A stretch of DNA of 64,000 bases from Acetobacteraceae bacterium (GTDB taxonomy: Bacteria > Pseudomonadota > Alphaproteobacteria > Acetobacterales > Acetobacteraceae): assembly GCA_004843165.1 (NCBI GenBank), contig CP039459.1:623501-687500 (forward strand). The letters run 5' to 3'. Below, in pieces: positions 46,180 to 54,295 of this stretch. The position numbers and the translations under genes are program-made. Below the pieces are notes generated by a model. It was not told the DNA's origin and searched no databases. It was given only the letters and a program-made list of their open reading frames with translations. Position 1 is the first letter of the stretch; the number at the start of each line of letters is the position of its first letter.

Positions 46180-46643
46180 ATGGGGAAAGCTAGAACCTTA
46201 AAAGATGTTGAAAAAATCGCCTCGGCACTTCAACCCCACCTCATCCGCAAAAGGGATAAAGTTTCCCCTTTAGCCTATTTTTTTATTATTATTTCGAACA
46301 TTGGTTTGACTATGAAAATTTTGAAACAAACTGTTTTTTTGAAATTTTAAAAATGTTCTTTCGGATAGAAACGACAGAAATGCTTGAAACGATTGCCGAA
46401 AGTATGGATGCCTTCTTAACTACTCAACCAACAGAAAAAGAATGTAATATCTGGCTTGAGTAACATGTGGGGAGCGCCATTAATTATTACGAACACGGCT
46501 TTACAACCTTAACTTGGCTGAAATATTTACGTAATCTTTTAGAAAAACCTTTGCGTGAAAAACAAAAAGAACGTGACAAGCGTTTAGAGGTCGCTAAAAA
46601 ATTCTGGACCAATCAAAAAAATATTAAGCCTAAAAAAAGCTAA
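46180..46643 (+). pseudogene. Broken second CdiI-like immunity gene
   Basis: AAAGGAG precedes ATG 46180, but the frame (MGKARTLKDVEKIASALQPH) breaks in the T-rich tract at about 46270-46290. The continuation is in another frame: YYYFEHWFDYENFETN, ESMDAFLTTQPTEKECNIWLE, then a TAA stop at about 46460. After it the same frame resumes: INYYEHGFTTLTWLKYLRNL and KFWTNQKNIKPKKS. These pieces match the intact immunity protein at 45758 segment by segment. So there is one frameshift and one nonsense codon. Confidence 0.8.
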
Positions 46644-46657
46644 TACCAAAAATCAAA

Positions 46658-46683
46658 AAAGGCGGAGAAAATCTCCGCCTTTG
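46658..46683. terminator. Bidirectional terminator
   Basis: AAAGGCGGAGA-AAA-TCTCCGCCTTT, followed by TGTTTTTTA on the plus strand; between the immunity pseudogene and the convergent 79-residue gene. Confidence 0.85.
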
Positions 46684-46687
46684 TTTT

Positions 46688-46927
46688 TTAGCGGCTTTGA
46701 CCTTCTTTAATCTGCAAAGCCTGAATTTGCTTTGCGATTTTTTCTTTTTCATCGGAACCTTCAGGCAAGACATCTGCTTGTGCTTGAAGCGCAGAAATTT
46801 GCTTGTACAAATCATCTTGCTGGGCTTGTGTCTCGTTGCCAAGACCTTCCCCATTACCGGCACCGTGACCAGCCGTTACATCTTCTTGGGCTGTTTTTAG
46901 ATCATTTGATGAATCTTGAATGCTCAT
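46688..46927 (-). CDS. Hypothetical acidic small protein (79 aa)
   Basis: ATG 46927 follows GAGGAAAAATAAA (a TTG five codons earlier is possible). The product starts MSIQDSSNDLKTAQED, has a Gly-rich patch AGHGAGNGEGLGNE and ends in a predicted coiled coil (LYKQISALQAQADVL). No membrane segment. Upstream is a TTGACA box at about 47013-47008. Confidence 0.55.
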   Translation of the reverse strand: MSIQDSSNDLKTAQEDVTAGHGAGNGEGLGNETQAQQDDLYKQISALQAQADVLPEGSDEKEKIAKQIQALQIKEGQSR

Positions 46928-47108
46928 TTTATTTTTCCTCAATTATCATAACAAAAAATTATTTTCCTACCTCTAAAAACTCGCTCTCTGGGCATAAAAT
47001 GTCAAGCCATGAAGCGCCCTACCACCGCAAAAACAGGTGTTTTTTAAAAGGTTTCTTCATTTGACAGGGATAATTATGAGTTGGAAAAAATCATAGTATT
47101 AACCCTTT

Positions 47109-47297
47109 TTATGCCTTACGATATTTACCCTTAGAAGGATCACGAACACGATTGGGCGTTACTGTATGTCCTTTTCCTTTTCCGAAGCTAATTGCTTCTC
47201 CTTGCGTTCTTGTGACTATGCTTGGACGTAGATTCCCACGGACTTTTCCTACAAAACCGCCTGATTTCGGATGCTTAAAAACATTAAATAGTCCCAT
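47109..47297 (-). CDS. Hypothetical basic small protein (62 aa)
   Basis: AAGGA lies seven bases before ATG. A 62-residue very basic, Gly-rich protein (MGLFNVFKHPKSGGFVGKVR; end DPSKGKYRKA) without signal peptide. It is expressed behind one copy of the duplicated cassette at 47311-47465. Unknown family; nucleic-acid binding would suit the composition but is a guess. Confidence 0.6.
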   Translation of the reverse strand: MGLFNVFKHPKSGGFVGKVRGNLRPSIVTRTQGEAISFGKGKGHTVTPNRVRDPSKGKYRKA

Positions 47298-47310
47298 ATA
47301 ACAATCCTTC

Positions 47311-47465
47311 TAAAACGCTATTAGAAAATTTCTCCCAGCCTTAAATACCCTATTTTTCCGTAGGAATTTAGAGTTTTTAAGTCAAGAAGCCACACATTAT
47401 TTTGGATAAGAAATTTTATTTTTCAAATTCTTTGCACATAAAAAAGGCGGAGAAAAATCTCCGCC
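47311..47465 (-). repeat. Duplicated hairpin-promoter-leader cassette, copy A
   Basis: On the minus strand: hairpin GGCGGAGA/TCTCCGCC (47465-47446) with T-run, then CTTGACT (47386-47380), then AATTCCTACGG and an AATAGGGTATTTAAGGCT leader ending before the 62-residue gene. Copy B at 48264-48408 has the same parts in the same order. Confidence 0.6.
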
Positions 47466-47508
47466 TATCGTTTCTCTCTTCTTTTTGTTGCGGAGAGATA
47501 AACCGTAG

Positions 47509-47691
47509 ACTTATCACGCCGACCAACAGCAATCACCAAAAACATTCTATGCAAGACAGGCGATCTTAGAAAAACTTGAAGAAATGGAAGATTTCTACCT
47601 TGCTGAAAAAATCTCTTCCTGCGTCCATGAAGGCAAAGAAAAAACCATTCCGCTCGAAGAGATCATGAAGCGATATGACTTGGAAAATTGA
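47509..47691 (+). pseudogene. RelB-like antitoxin remnant
   Basis: The frame encodes SPKTFYARQAILEKLEEMED, FYLAEKISSC and TIPLEEIMKRYDLEN, the middle and C-terminus of a RelB/RHH-type antitoxin. A TAG at 47506-47508 closes the frame upstream and no start codon or N-terminal strand remains. It overlaps the relE start by 17 bases, the usual relBE arrangement. Confidence 0.75.
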
Positions 47692-47945
47692 GCTTACCCA
47701 AACCGCAGAGCGCCATCTCAGAAAATTAGACAAGCAGAATGCTAGGAAAATTTTGCGTTTTCTCTTTGAGAAACTTCCTCAAAGAGAAAATCCTAGAGAA
47801 CTGGGTAAAGCGTTAAAAGGTTCTGTGCTTGGCGAGTATTGGCGTTATCGTGTCGGTGATTACCGAATGATTGGCGGAACTTGAAGACAATATTTTACGT
47901 ATTCTTGTTCTTGAAATCGGCCATAGAAAAGAGATTTATAGATAA
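47675..47945 (+). pseudogene. RelE/ParE-type toxin, frameshifted near the 3' end
   Basis: Reads MTWKIELTQTAERHLRKLDK, KILRFLFEKLP, LKGSVLGEYWRYRVGDYRMI, a typical RelE fold, then stops after 69 residues. Removing one G at about 47873 (ATTGGCGGAAC to ATTGCGGAAC) restores AELEDNILRILVLEIGHRKE and a stop at 47945, the usual RelE C-terminus with its catalytic region. So a single-base insertion inactivated the toxin, in line with the lost antitoxin. Confidence 0.85.
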
Positions 47946-47951
47946 ACAAGA

Positions 47952-47978
47952 AAGGCAGAAGAATTACCCTCCTGCCTT
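47952..47978. terminator. Terminator between relE remnant and the small-peptide operon
   Basis: AAGGCAG (47952-47958) pairs with CTGCCTT (47972-47978). On the minus strand it is followed by TCTTGTTT, ending the peptide operon. Confidence 0.65.
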
Positions 47979-47984
47979 GCAGTT

Positions 47985-48062
47985 TCACTTTTTATTTTTT
48001 TCCAATATATGCCCAATAATAAGTGGCACCACTGCCATTGCAAGTTTTCCTAAAAAGTTCAT
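47985..48062 (-). CDS. Small amphipathic peptide, third of three (25 aa)
   Basis: ATG 48062 overlaps the stop of the preceding frame (ATGA). The 25-residue product MNFLGKLAMAVVPLIIGHIL plus EKNKK is one hydrophobic helix with a cationic tail, similar in outline to leaderless bacteriocins, phenol-soluble modulins or small membrane peptides. No known family. Coding status rests on the overlapped stop-start arrangement. Confidence 0.45.
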   Translation of the reverse strand: MNFLGKLAMAVVPLIIGHILEKNKK

Positions 48063-48169
48063 TTTGTATGCTTGCCCACTTCTTTAACAATTTTAATTCC
48101 CGCGACAATGATGGCACCACTAGCAGTTAAAACTTTTCCTAATGTCTCTGTCCAGTGTTGTTCTGCCAT
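48059..48169 (-). CDS. Small amphipathic peptide, second of three (36 aa)
   Basis: ATG follows the stop of the 21-codon frame directly (TAAATG), with GAGG eight bases before it. The product has a polar start (MAEQHWTETLGKVL), then a Gly/Ala/Ile/Val helix ASGAIIVAGIKIVKEV and a basic end GKHTK. It reads as a membrane-active or membrane-inserted helix. No known family. Confidence 0.5.
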   Translation of the reverse strand: MAEQHWTETLGKVLTASGAIIVAGIKIVKEVGKHTK

Positions 48170-48235
48170 TTAACAGCCCTCACAGCTATTTGAGCCACAA
48201 TGGTTACAGCCGCCTGTATATTCATCTTCTTCCAT
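48170..48235 (-). CDS. Cysteine-rich 21-residue peptide, first of three
   Basis: TTGGAGA lies seven bases before ATG 48235. The product is 21 residues: an acidic start MEEDEYTGG, then CNHCGSNSCEGC with four cysteines in twelve residues. That spacing could bind a metal or form disulfides, or be a precursor for a modified peptide. It lies behind copy B of the duplicated cassette. Confidence 0.5.
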   Translation of the reverse strand: MEEDEYTGGCNHCGSNSCEGC

Positions 48236-48263
48236 ATTAGGTTCTCCAATCTCAAAAAATTCT

Positions 48264-48408
48264 CCCCAAGCCTTGAAAAATTATTACAAGCCTTGAATGC
48301 CCTATTCCCGTAGGAATTCATTTTATTGTGAGGTCTTTTAGTCAAGTGAAAAGATATTCTTTGCCATTCTTTCCCCATAAAAAAAGGCCGTGATTTCTCA
48401 CGACCTTT
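48264..48408 (-). repeat. Duplicated hairpin-promoter-leader cassette, copy B
   Basis: On the minus strand: hairpin AAAGGTCGTGA-GAAA-TCACGGCCTTT (48408-48383) with a T-run, then CTTGACT (48346-48340), AATTCCTACGG, and an AATAGGGCATTCAAGGCT leader before the three peptides. Same order as copy A; spacing between the CTTGACT and CCTACGG parts is ten bases longer. The hairpin may also end typA transcription. Confidence 0.6.
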
Positions 48409-48550
48409 AAAAAACAAACACTCACTTTATAGGTTTAAGGAGAGGAAAAAAGGATGATCGAACTGAGAAGCGACGACTCACCCTATAGGTAATGAGAAAA
48501 TCGCCTCGCAGATAAAACCATTCTTATTTTCCCTCCATGAACCGAAAAGA

Positions 48551-50371
48551 TTAATCGTTTTTCTTACGACCTAGACGCTTACGTTCATTTGAATCCAAGT
48601 AACGCTTACGGATACGAATGGCAGAAGGAGTAACCTCAACCAATTCATCATCTTCGATATAAGCGATTGCCTGTTCCAAGCTCATCTGGCGAGGTGGAAC
48701 GAGAACCGGAGCCTCATCCTTACCAGACGCACGCATATTGGTAAGTTTCTTTTCACGAATAACGTTAATTTCAAGGTCATTCTCTCTGGAATGCTCACCC
48801 AAAATCATACCTGTGTAAACAACTTCACCTGCACCGAGGAACATTGTGCCACGGTCTTGCAATGCAAAAAGAGCATATGGTGTTGTTTTGCCATCTTCAG
48901 CAGAGATCAAAGCACCATTACGACGTCCCTCAATTTTACCTGCATATGGCAGATAATCATGGAAAAGACGGTTCATAATGCCTGTACCACGTGTATCGGT
49001 GAGAAATTCGCCATGATACCCAATCAAACCACGGGATGGAATGAGGAAGGTCAAACGGGTTTTTCCGCCACCTGATGGACGCATATCCTGCATCACACCT
49101 TTACGGAGAGACATTTTTTCAACGACAACACCGGAATGTTCTTCGTCAACATCAACCAGAACTTCTTCAAATGGCTCTGTCCGCTGACCGCTTTCATCTT
49201 CACGGAAAAGCACACGAGGACGGCCAATGGTCAATTCAAAACCTTCACGGCGCATGGTTTCAATCAAGACACCAAGCTGAAGTTCACCACGTCCTGCCAC
49301 TTCGAAAGCTTCGCTTTCCGGGCTGGTCGTAACTTGGATGGCAACATTGCCTTCCATTTCCTGAAACAAACGATCACGAATCTGACGGGAAGTAACTTTT
49401 TTACCTTCACGTCCACCCAATGGGCCATCGTTAATACGGAATGTCATGCTCAAGGTTGGTGGATCAACCGGTTTGGAAGGCAATGGCGATTCTTGTTCCG
49501 GTGCAGCGATTGTATCTGGGATTGTTGCTTCGGAAAGACCCGCAATGGCAATAATGTCACCTGCTTCGGCTTCATCAACGGCAACACGTTCAAGACCACG
49601 GAAAGCCAGCAATTTCGTCAAACGGCCGGTTTCAACAGCTGTACCATCTAATTTCATAACCTTCACAGGCATGTTTACTTTGGCACGCCCTTGCTCAACA
49701 CGTCCTGTAAGGATACGGCCAAGGAAGTTATCGCTTTCCAAAAGGGTTGCGACCATTGCAAAAGGTTTGTCTTTTGGCAGATTTGGCGCCGGCACATGGC
49801 GAACGATCAAATCAAACAAGGTGGAAAGGTCTTCTTTATGACCTTCAATCTTATCATCTGCCCACCCGTTACGGCCAGAAGCGTACAGCATTGGGAAATC
49901 CAGCTGCTCATCATTGGCACCAAGCGCAGAGAAAAGATCAAATACTTCATCATGGACTTCGTCCGGTCTCGCATCGCCACGGTCAACTTTATTAACCACG
50001 AGGATTGGACGGATGCCCTGAGCAAGTGCTTTGGTCAGAACAAATTTTGTCTGCGGCAAAGCCCCTTCGGCAGCATCCACCAAAATCACAACACCATCGA
50101 CCATGGAGAGAATACGCTCCACCTCACCACCGAAATCGGCATGGCCTGGGGTGTCAATAATATTAATGCGAGTGTTTTTCCAAACAACGGACGTGCATTT
50201 CGCCAAAATGGTGATACCACGTTCACGTTCAAGGTCATTGCGGTCCATCGCCCGCTCTGCCACATGCTGATTTTCTCTAAAAGCTCCTGATTGTTTCAGA
50301 AGCTCATCCACCAAAGTGGTTTTGCCATGGTCAACATGGGCGATAATGGCAATATTGCGAATATCGGTCAT
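48551..50371 (-). CDS. typA: Translational GTPase TypA/BipA
   Basis: A 606-residue ribosome-binding GTPase linked to stress and low-temperature ribosome assembly. G1 [18 protein letters not shown] (about residues 9-26), switch region [13 protein letters not shown]3 [17 protein letters not shown]4 [14 protein letters not shown]. Domain II, the EF-G-like domains III and V ([20 protein letters not shown]) and the BipA-specific C-terminal domain ([20 protein letters not shown], about 440-460) follow. Full length for the family. Confidence 0.97.
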   Translation of the reverse strand: MTDIRNIAIIAHVDHGKTTLVDELLKQSGAFRENQHVAERAMDRNDLERERGITILAKCTSVVWKNTRINIIDTPGHADFGGEVERILSMVDGVVILVDAAEGALPQTKFVLTKALAQGIRPILVVNKVDRGDARPDEVHDEVFDLFSALGANDEQLDFPMLYASGRNGWADDKIEGHKEDLSTLFDLIVRHVPAPNLPKDKPFAMVATLLESDNFLGRILTGRVEQGRAKVNMPVKVMKLDGTAVETGRLTKLLAFRGLERVAVDEAEAGDIIAIAGLSEATIPDTIAAPEQESPLPSKPVDPPTLSMTFRINDGPLGGREGKKVTSRQIRDRLFQEMEGNVAIQVTTSPESEAFEVAGRGELQLGVLIETMRREGFELTIGRPRVLFREDESGQRTEPFEEVLVDVDEEHSGVVVEKMSLRKGVMQDMRPSGGGKTRLTFLIPSRGLIGYHGEFLTDTRGTGIMNRLFHDYLPYAGKIEGRRNGALISAEDGKTTPYALFALQDRGTMFLGAGEVVYTGMILGEHSRENDLEINVIREKKLTNMRASGKDEAPVLVPPRQMSLEQAIAYIEDDELVEVTPSAIRIRKRYLDSNERKRLGRKKND

Positions 50372-50623
50372 AAAACTTTCGTTACATCTGCTAAAGAAGA
50401 AAATGCTTAATTCAAAGCGGGAAACAGCGCCGTAAAAAGAGCTCCAACACGCTAAAAAGCTAGATTCTTCGAGACGGTCTGCTATAAATACTTATTAATA
50501 AGTCTATTCTTGTGCGCCTAATTACACTTTTTTGCAAGTATTTTACCAATTCACTTTCTTCCTGCTATAAGAAAAACAGATAGATTGTTCTCCATTATTT
50601 TAGCTTTTTAAGGGCTTTACCGC

Positions 50624-51088
50624 ATGTCTTCTTCAAATCCACTTGCCGCTTTGACACAGCTTGGTCAAAAAAGTGAACTTCCAGAAAGCCCCGAAAAAGC
50701 CAAATTGGAACGTGTCTCTGCACCGCACAAAGGAAAAAACTATCTTGTGCGCTTCACAGCGCCGGAATTTACCTCTCTTTGTCCCATTACAGGCCAGCCT
50801 GATTTTGCGCATATTGTCCTTGATTACGTGCCCAAAGACTGGATTGTGGAGAGTAAATCTTTGAAACTCTACCTTTCAAGTTTTCGCAATCACGGCGCTT
50901 TTCATGAAGATTGTTCTGTGATGATTGCCGAGAAACTCGTTGAGCTCTTAGAGCCGACATGGCTGCGTCTTGGCGCTTATTGGTATCCACGCGGCGGCAT
51001 GCCGATTGACGTCTTTTACCAAACCGGTGAAGCGCCAAAAGATGTCTGGGTTCCTGAGCAGAATGTCCCACCTTACCGCGGACGCTGA
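50624..51088 (+). CDS. queF: NADPH-dependent preQ0 reductase QueF
   Basis: QueF reduces 7-cyano-7-deazaguanine (preQ0) to preQ1 in queuosine synthesis. 154 residues of the short, unimodular type. The catalytic Cys lies in [20 protein letters not shown] (about residues 45-64); the QueF NADPH motif is [20 protein letters not shown]. The C-terminal region is [20 protein letters not shown]. Monocistronic with a strong terminator. Confidence 0.95.
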   Translation: MSSSNPLAALTQLGQKSELPESPEKAKLERVSAPHKGKNYLVRFTAPEFTSLCPITGQPDFAHIVLDYVPKDWIVESKSLKLYLSSFRNHGAFHEDCSVMIAEKLVELLEPTWLRLGAYWYPRGGMPIDVFYQTGEAPKDVWVPEQNVPPYRGR

Positions 51089-51099
51089 TCTTTTTTACA

Positions 51100-51147
51100 A
51101 ACTGTCTTTTTAAACAAAGAGCTTGCTTGCAGTTTAAAAAGACAGTT
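51100..51147 (+). terminator. Inverted repeat / terminator after queF
   Basis: AACTGTCTTTTTAAAC (51100-51115) and GTTTAAAAAGACAGTT (51132-51147) form a perfect 16-bp stem. The following AGATTATTTTTC gives a modest T-run. Confidence 0.75.
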
Positions 51148-51324
51148 AGATTATTTTTCAATAATTATTTTTTAAAATTTAGACTTCTATTTGATTCGTT
51201 TTGAATAAAATATTTTTCACCAATCTCTTTTCTAAAAGTGATTGCGAGGCGTCTTTTATCAAAATATTTCACGAAGTCCATTTGTTTTATTTTCCTCCAG
51301 TCAAGATCGAAGGGATTTTTAGCC

Positions 51325-51441
51325 ATGACAACCTCTTTCACAACAGTCCAAATGTGTTCCTATATTTCTGCCGTGTGTGTCATGCTTCAAAGCCTCTATG
51401 CTGCACCGAAATACGTTTCGCCCCATCCGCATGTTGACTGA
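51325..51441 (+). CDS. Small exported peptide (38 aa)
   Basis: ATG 51325 is preceded by GAAGGGA. The product is a probable signal peptide MTTSFTTVQMCSYISAVCVM ending LQSLYA, then APKYVSPHPHVD, a 12-residue mature tail. It lies just upstream of the tandem outer-membrane genes. Short, so only moderately supported; two other frames here give no signal peptide. Confidence 0.4.
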   Translation: MTTSFTTVQMCSYISAVCVMLQSLYAAPKYVSPHPHVD

Positions 51442-51455
51442 TCTGGAAAATAGTT

Positions 51456-52601
51456 TTGAAAAATTTATTCCCTTTTTCTATCGCCGACAGGAAAAAAAAG
51501 AGGGGCAGCCCCCCAAAAACGGCCTTTAATACATCTTCTTTTCTACGTTTTGCCATTGCAGGCCTCGCCTTCTTCCCTTTATTAAAAGCGAAAGAGAGTT
51601 GCGCCGGTTATCACGTTAATATCAAGGATCAGCCGGACTGGATGAAAATTCCACTCAAATGGCTTGAACCTAAAAAACCCGTCCCTTCTCACGCATGGAC
51701 AGGGTCTTTGCTCTCTCCTTCCCCCGCCTTTCCGGGCGGTGTCTATGGCTTGGAGCCTTATACGACAGCTACCGTACCGACAGGCACCTATGATTCAAAA
51801 GGGAATTTACACCAGCATGGCCCCGGCCAGTCTCAGTTTGATTCCATTTCCAGCGGTTGGTTTTTAAAAGGCTCCCCAACCGATCATATCTCCCTTGATA
51901 TTACGCCTACCTTTACCTACGCATGGACACCGCAATCCGGCCCAGGGGCACCGCAAAATTCACACGTGAAATTTGCCGATTTACCCTTTGATATTGAATA
52001 CCGCTTTACCGATACCTACTCGCCTTCTATCAGTGTGGTTTTCGGTGCCTCTGCTCCAACGGGCGACTATAACCATCTGGAGCGGGCTTCCGATGGTGTG
52101 GGCGCAGGTGTCTGGAAACTACGTTATGGCTTTAACGGGCAGTTTGTGGAGCCCTTCTTTAAACAGGCCGTGCGTATCCGCTGGTGGGCAGTTGCCCGAA
52201 CGCCCTTAGGGAATGCTGACCTAAGAGATATTACCTCTTATGGCACCGAGACGGGATTTCGAGGCGAGGCTCACCCCGGTTCTACTGGAGAAGAAGGTTT
52301 AGCCTTTGAATTCGGTATTACCAAGAGATGGCTTTTTGCGCTTGACCTTTATAATGACTGGGGCGCCCGAACAGGGATTAAAGGCTGCTCTACGACAGCA
52401 ACTGACAGTACAAACTGCCAGTATGGGTCAGATACAATTTACAGCAAAGGCAATATCTCAAGCGCATGGGGTGCAGCACCTGCCATCGAATATGCGCCTA
52501 ACGGTAATTTCGGCCTCATTGCCGGGGTGCAGTTAAATGCTTTCGGTACCAATACCAGCCGAACTTTAGCGCCGCAGATGGCTGTCTTCTATGCTTGGTA
52601 A
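51456..52601 (+). CDS. Predicted outer-membrane beta-barrel protein, tandem copy 1 (381 aa)
   Basis: Begins at TTG 51456; a basic N-terminus and hydrophobic core (FLRFAIAGLAFFPLLKAKES) form the signal peptide. The mature part alternates aromatic and polar residues, with motifs YSPSISVVFGASAPTGDY, GVGAGVWKLRYGFNGQFVEP and WAVARTPLG. It ends in MAVFYAW, an aromatic terminus as in outer-membrane barrels. A conserved front segment KDQPDWMKIPLKW is shared with copy 2. Two extra cysteines lie in KGCSTTATDSTNCQYG. Family not named with confidence; a porin-like transporter is likely. Confidence 0.7.
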   Translation: MKNLFPFSIADRKKKRGSPPKTAFNTSSFLRFAIAGLAFFPLLKAKESCAGYHVNIKDQPDWMKIPLKWLEPKKPVPSHAWTGSLLSPSPAFPGGVYGLEPYTTATVPTGTYDSKGNLHQHGPGQSQFDSISSGWFLKGSPTDHISLDITPTFTYAWTPQSGPGAPQNSHVKFADLPFDIEYRFTDTYSPSISVVFGASAPTGDYNHLERASDGVGAGVWKLRYGFNGQFVEPFFKQAVRIRWWAVARTPLGNADLRDITSYGTETGFRGEAHPGSTGEEGLAFEFGITKRWLFALDLYNDWGARTGIKGCSTTATDSTNCQYGSDTIYSKGNISSAWGAAPAIEYAPNGNFGLIAGVQLNAFGTNTSRTLAPQMAVFYAW

Positions 52602-52694
52602 AGCGATCTATTAAAACGCTGAGAAATGTTTCATGCGAACATTGCTCTTTTACAAATTAAATTTAACCTCTCCTTATTCTAAAGAAAGGCTTCT

Positions 52695-53804
52695 GTGATC
52701 CGTTCTGCCCTCTCTTGCACTTTTTCAGACCTTAGAAAACCTTCTTACTTACATCTTTTCTGTATCGCTATTTCTCTCTTGCCGATCGCAAAAGCCAAAG
52801 AAAGTTTTGCAGGTTACCGTATCAATATCAAAGACCAGCCGGATTGGATGAAAATTCCTCTCAAATGGATTGAGCCTAAGAAACCTGTTCCGGCACATGC
52901 TTGGACAGGCTCTCTGCTTTCCCCATCCCCCTCTTTTCCCGGCGGAATGTGGTCTTTAGAACCTTATCTCGTGGCGACGGTGCCAACAGGAACCTATGAT
53001 TCGCAAGGTAATTTGCACCAGCATGGCCCCGATCAGTCACAATTTGATTCCCTCACCAGCTCGTGGTTTTTCAAAGGTGCGCCCACAGATCATCTTTCCG
53101 TTGATATTACCCCTAGCTTTACCTACGCTTGGACACCACAATCCGGCCCCAGTGCGCCTAAAAATTCCCATGTGGAATTTAACGATTTGCCCTTTGATCT
53201 CGAATATCGCTTTACCGATACCTACTCGCCTTCTATCAGTGTCGTTTTTGGTGCGTCTGCCCCTTCAGGGAATTATAACAATCTCGAACGGGCCTCAGAC
53301 GGGGTCGGCGCCGGTGTCTGGAAATTACGCTACGGCTTTAACGGCCAATTCGTTGAGCCTTTTTTTAAACAAGCAATGCGTGTCCGCTGGTGGGCGGTTG
53401 CGAGAACCCCTCTGGGCGATGCCAGTCTCAAAAACATCACCTCTTACGGCACCAGCGAAGGATTTCAGGGCAGCGCCCATCCAGGATCAACCGGTGAAGA
53501 AGGACTGGCTTTTGAATTTGGCATTACACAGCGTTGGCTTTTTGCTCTCGATCTTTATGAAGATTGGGGATCAACCACCAATATTAAAGGCGTTTACAGC
53601 AATGGGAATAATGGCTGTACGCAATCAGGCGGCTGTTCTTTTAGTCAAGATACAGGCTGGTCCACCGCTTGGGGCGCTGCACCGGCACTGGAATACGCCC
53701 CGAACGGCAATCTCGGCTTAATCGCCGGCGTGCAAGTGACAGCGGCAGGGCATAATACCTCACGTACCTTAACGCCGCAGCTAGCTGTTTTCTACACATG
53801 GTAA
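52695..53804 (+). CDS. Predicted outer-membrane beta-barrel protein, tandem copy 2 (369 aa)
   Basis: GTG start after AAAGG. Signal peptide SYLHLFCIAISLLPIAKAKE. The mature protein is about 80 percent identical by eye to copy 1 over long stretches (KDQPDWMKIPLKWIEPKKPV, YSPSISVVFGASAPSGNY, AVARTPLGDA) and ends LAVFYTW. The region NGCTQSGGCSFS replaces the cysteine loop of copy 1, so variation concentrates in one predicted surface loop. 93 bases separate the copies. Confidence 0.7.
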   Translation: MIRSALSCTFSDLRKPSYLHLFCIAISLLPIAKAKESFAGYRINIKDQPDWMKIPLKWIEPKKPVPAHAWTGSLLSPSPSFPGGMWSLEPYLVATVPTGTYDSQGNLHQHGPDQSQFDSLTSSWFFKGAPTDHLSVDITPSFTYAWTPQSGPSAPKNSHVEFNDLPFDLEYRFTDTYSPSISVVFGASAPSGNYNNLERASDGVGAGVWKLRYGFNGQFVEPFFKQAMRVRWWAVARTPLGDASLKNITSYGTSEGFQGSAHPGSTGEEGLAFEFGITQRWLFALDLYEDWGSTTNIKGVYSNGNNGCTQSGGCSFSQDTGWSTAWGAAPALEYAPNGNLGLIAGVQVTAAGHNTSRTLTPQLAVFYTW

Positions 53805-53863
53805 AAATGGGAAAAAGACTTCAAACGAAATCAAAGGATGAAGTCTCTTTATCACCGATAGCT

Positions 53864-54247
53864 TTAAAAGAAAGTGGAAAGTAACTGACAGGTACAGGCA
53901 ATTCCCGTTAAAATCGCAGCAAGAGAATTATAGCGCCCCTGCTTTCTCAGCGTTGCAAAAAAGGCATAGGTTTTGCCATGATCCTCAAAAGTGCCGGCAA
54001 AATGCCCATCCAGATTAACATAAGCATCCTGCGTATGGGTAACGACCTCCTCATCTGTCGCTTTATCAAAGGATTTTTCGCCAACACTGACCTTATCCCC
54101 ATGAAATTCAATCGAATTTTTCATTAAAGTGCGATAATCCGAATAGAGGACTTTTACCTGAGAGGCATAAACCCATGCAATCGCCGCCAAAAAGCTAAAG
54201 ATTGCCACTGCATATTGCAAAATCACATTGATAAAATGAAGATTCAT
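53864..54247 (-). CDS. Membrane protein with soluble loop (127 aa)
   Basis: Two hydrophobic helices at the ends (residues about 8-27, LQYAVAIFSFLAAIAWVYAS, and about 108-126). Between them is an extramembrane segment of about 75 residues rich in charged residues (FHGDKVSVGEKSFDKATDEE, GTFEDHGKTYAFFATLRKQG). No known family. Follows the SMP-30-like gene on the same strand. Confidence 0.6.
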   Translation of the reverse strand: MNLHFINVILQYAVAIFSFLAAIAWVYASQVKVLYSDYRTLMKNSIEFHGDKVSVGEKSFDKATDEEVVTHTQDAYVNLDGHFAGTFEDHGKTYAFFATLRKQGRYNSLAAILTGIACTCQLLSTFF

Positions 54248-54295
54248 TTTGTAGGCCCTCTAAAATCTAAAGAAAAAATTCTCTTAAGCACATCT

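Noticed and set aside
48139-48417. A 92-codon minus-strand frame over the peptide operon
   Set aside because: It runs through the cassette B hairpin and leader, has no ribosome site, and overlaps in another frame the first two peptide genes, which have better starts and junctions.
42328-48550. Prophage or integrative element in the accessory stretch
   Set aside because: The toxin linker motif is phage-like, but no integrase, capsid, portal, lysis or att sequence is present.
51201-51437. A 78-codon frame overlapping the small exported peptide
   Set aside because: No signal peptide and no ribosome site; the overlapping 38-residue frame is better supported.
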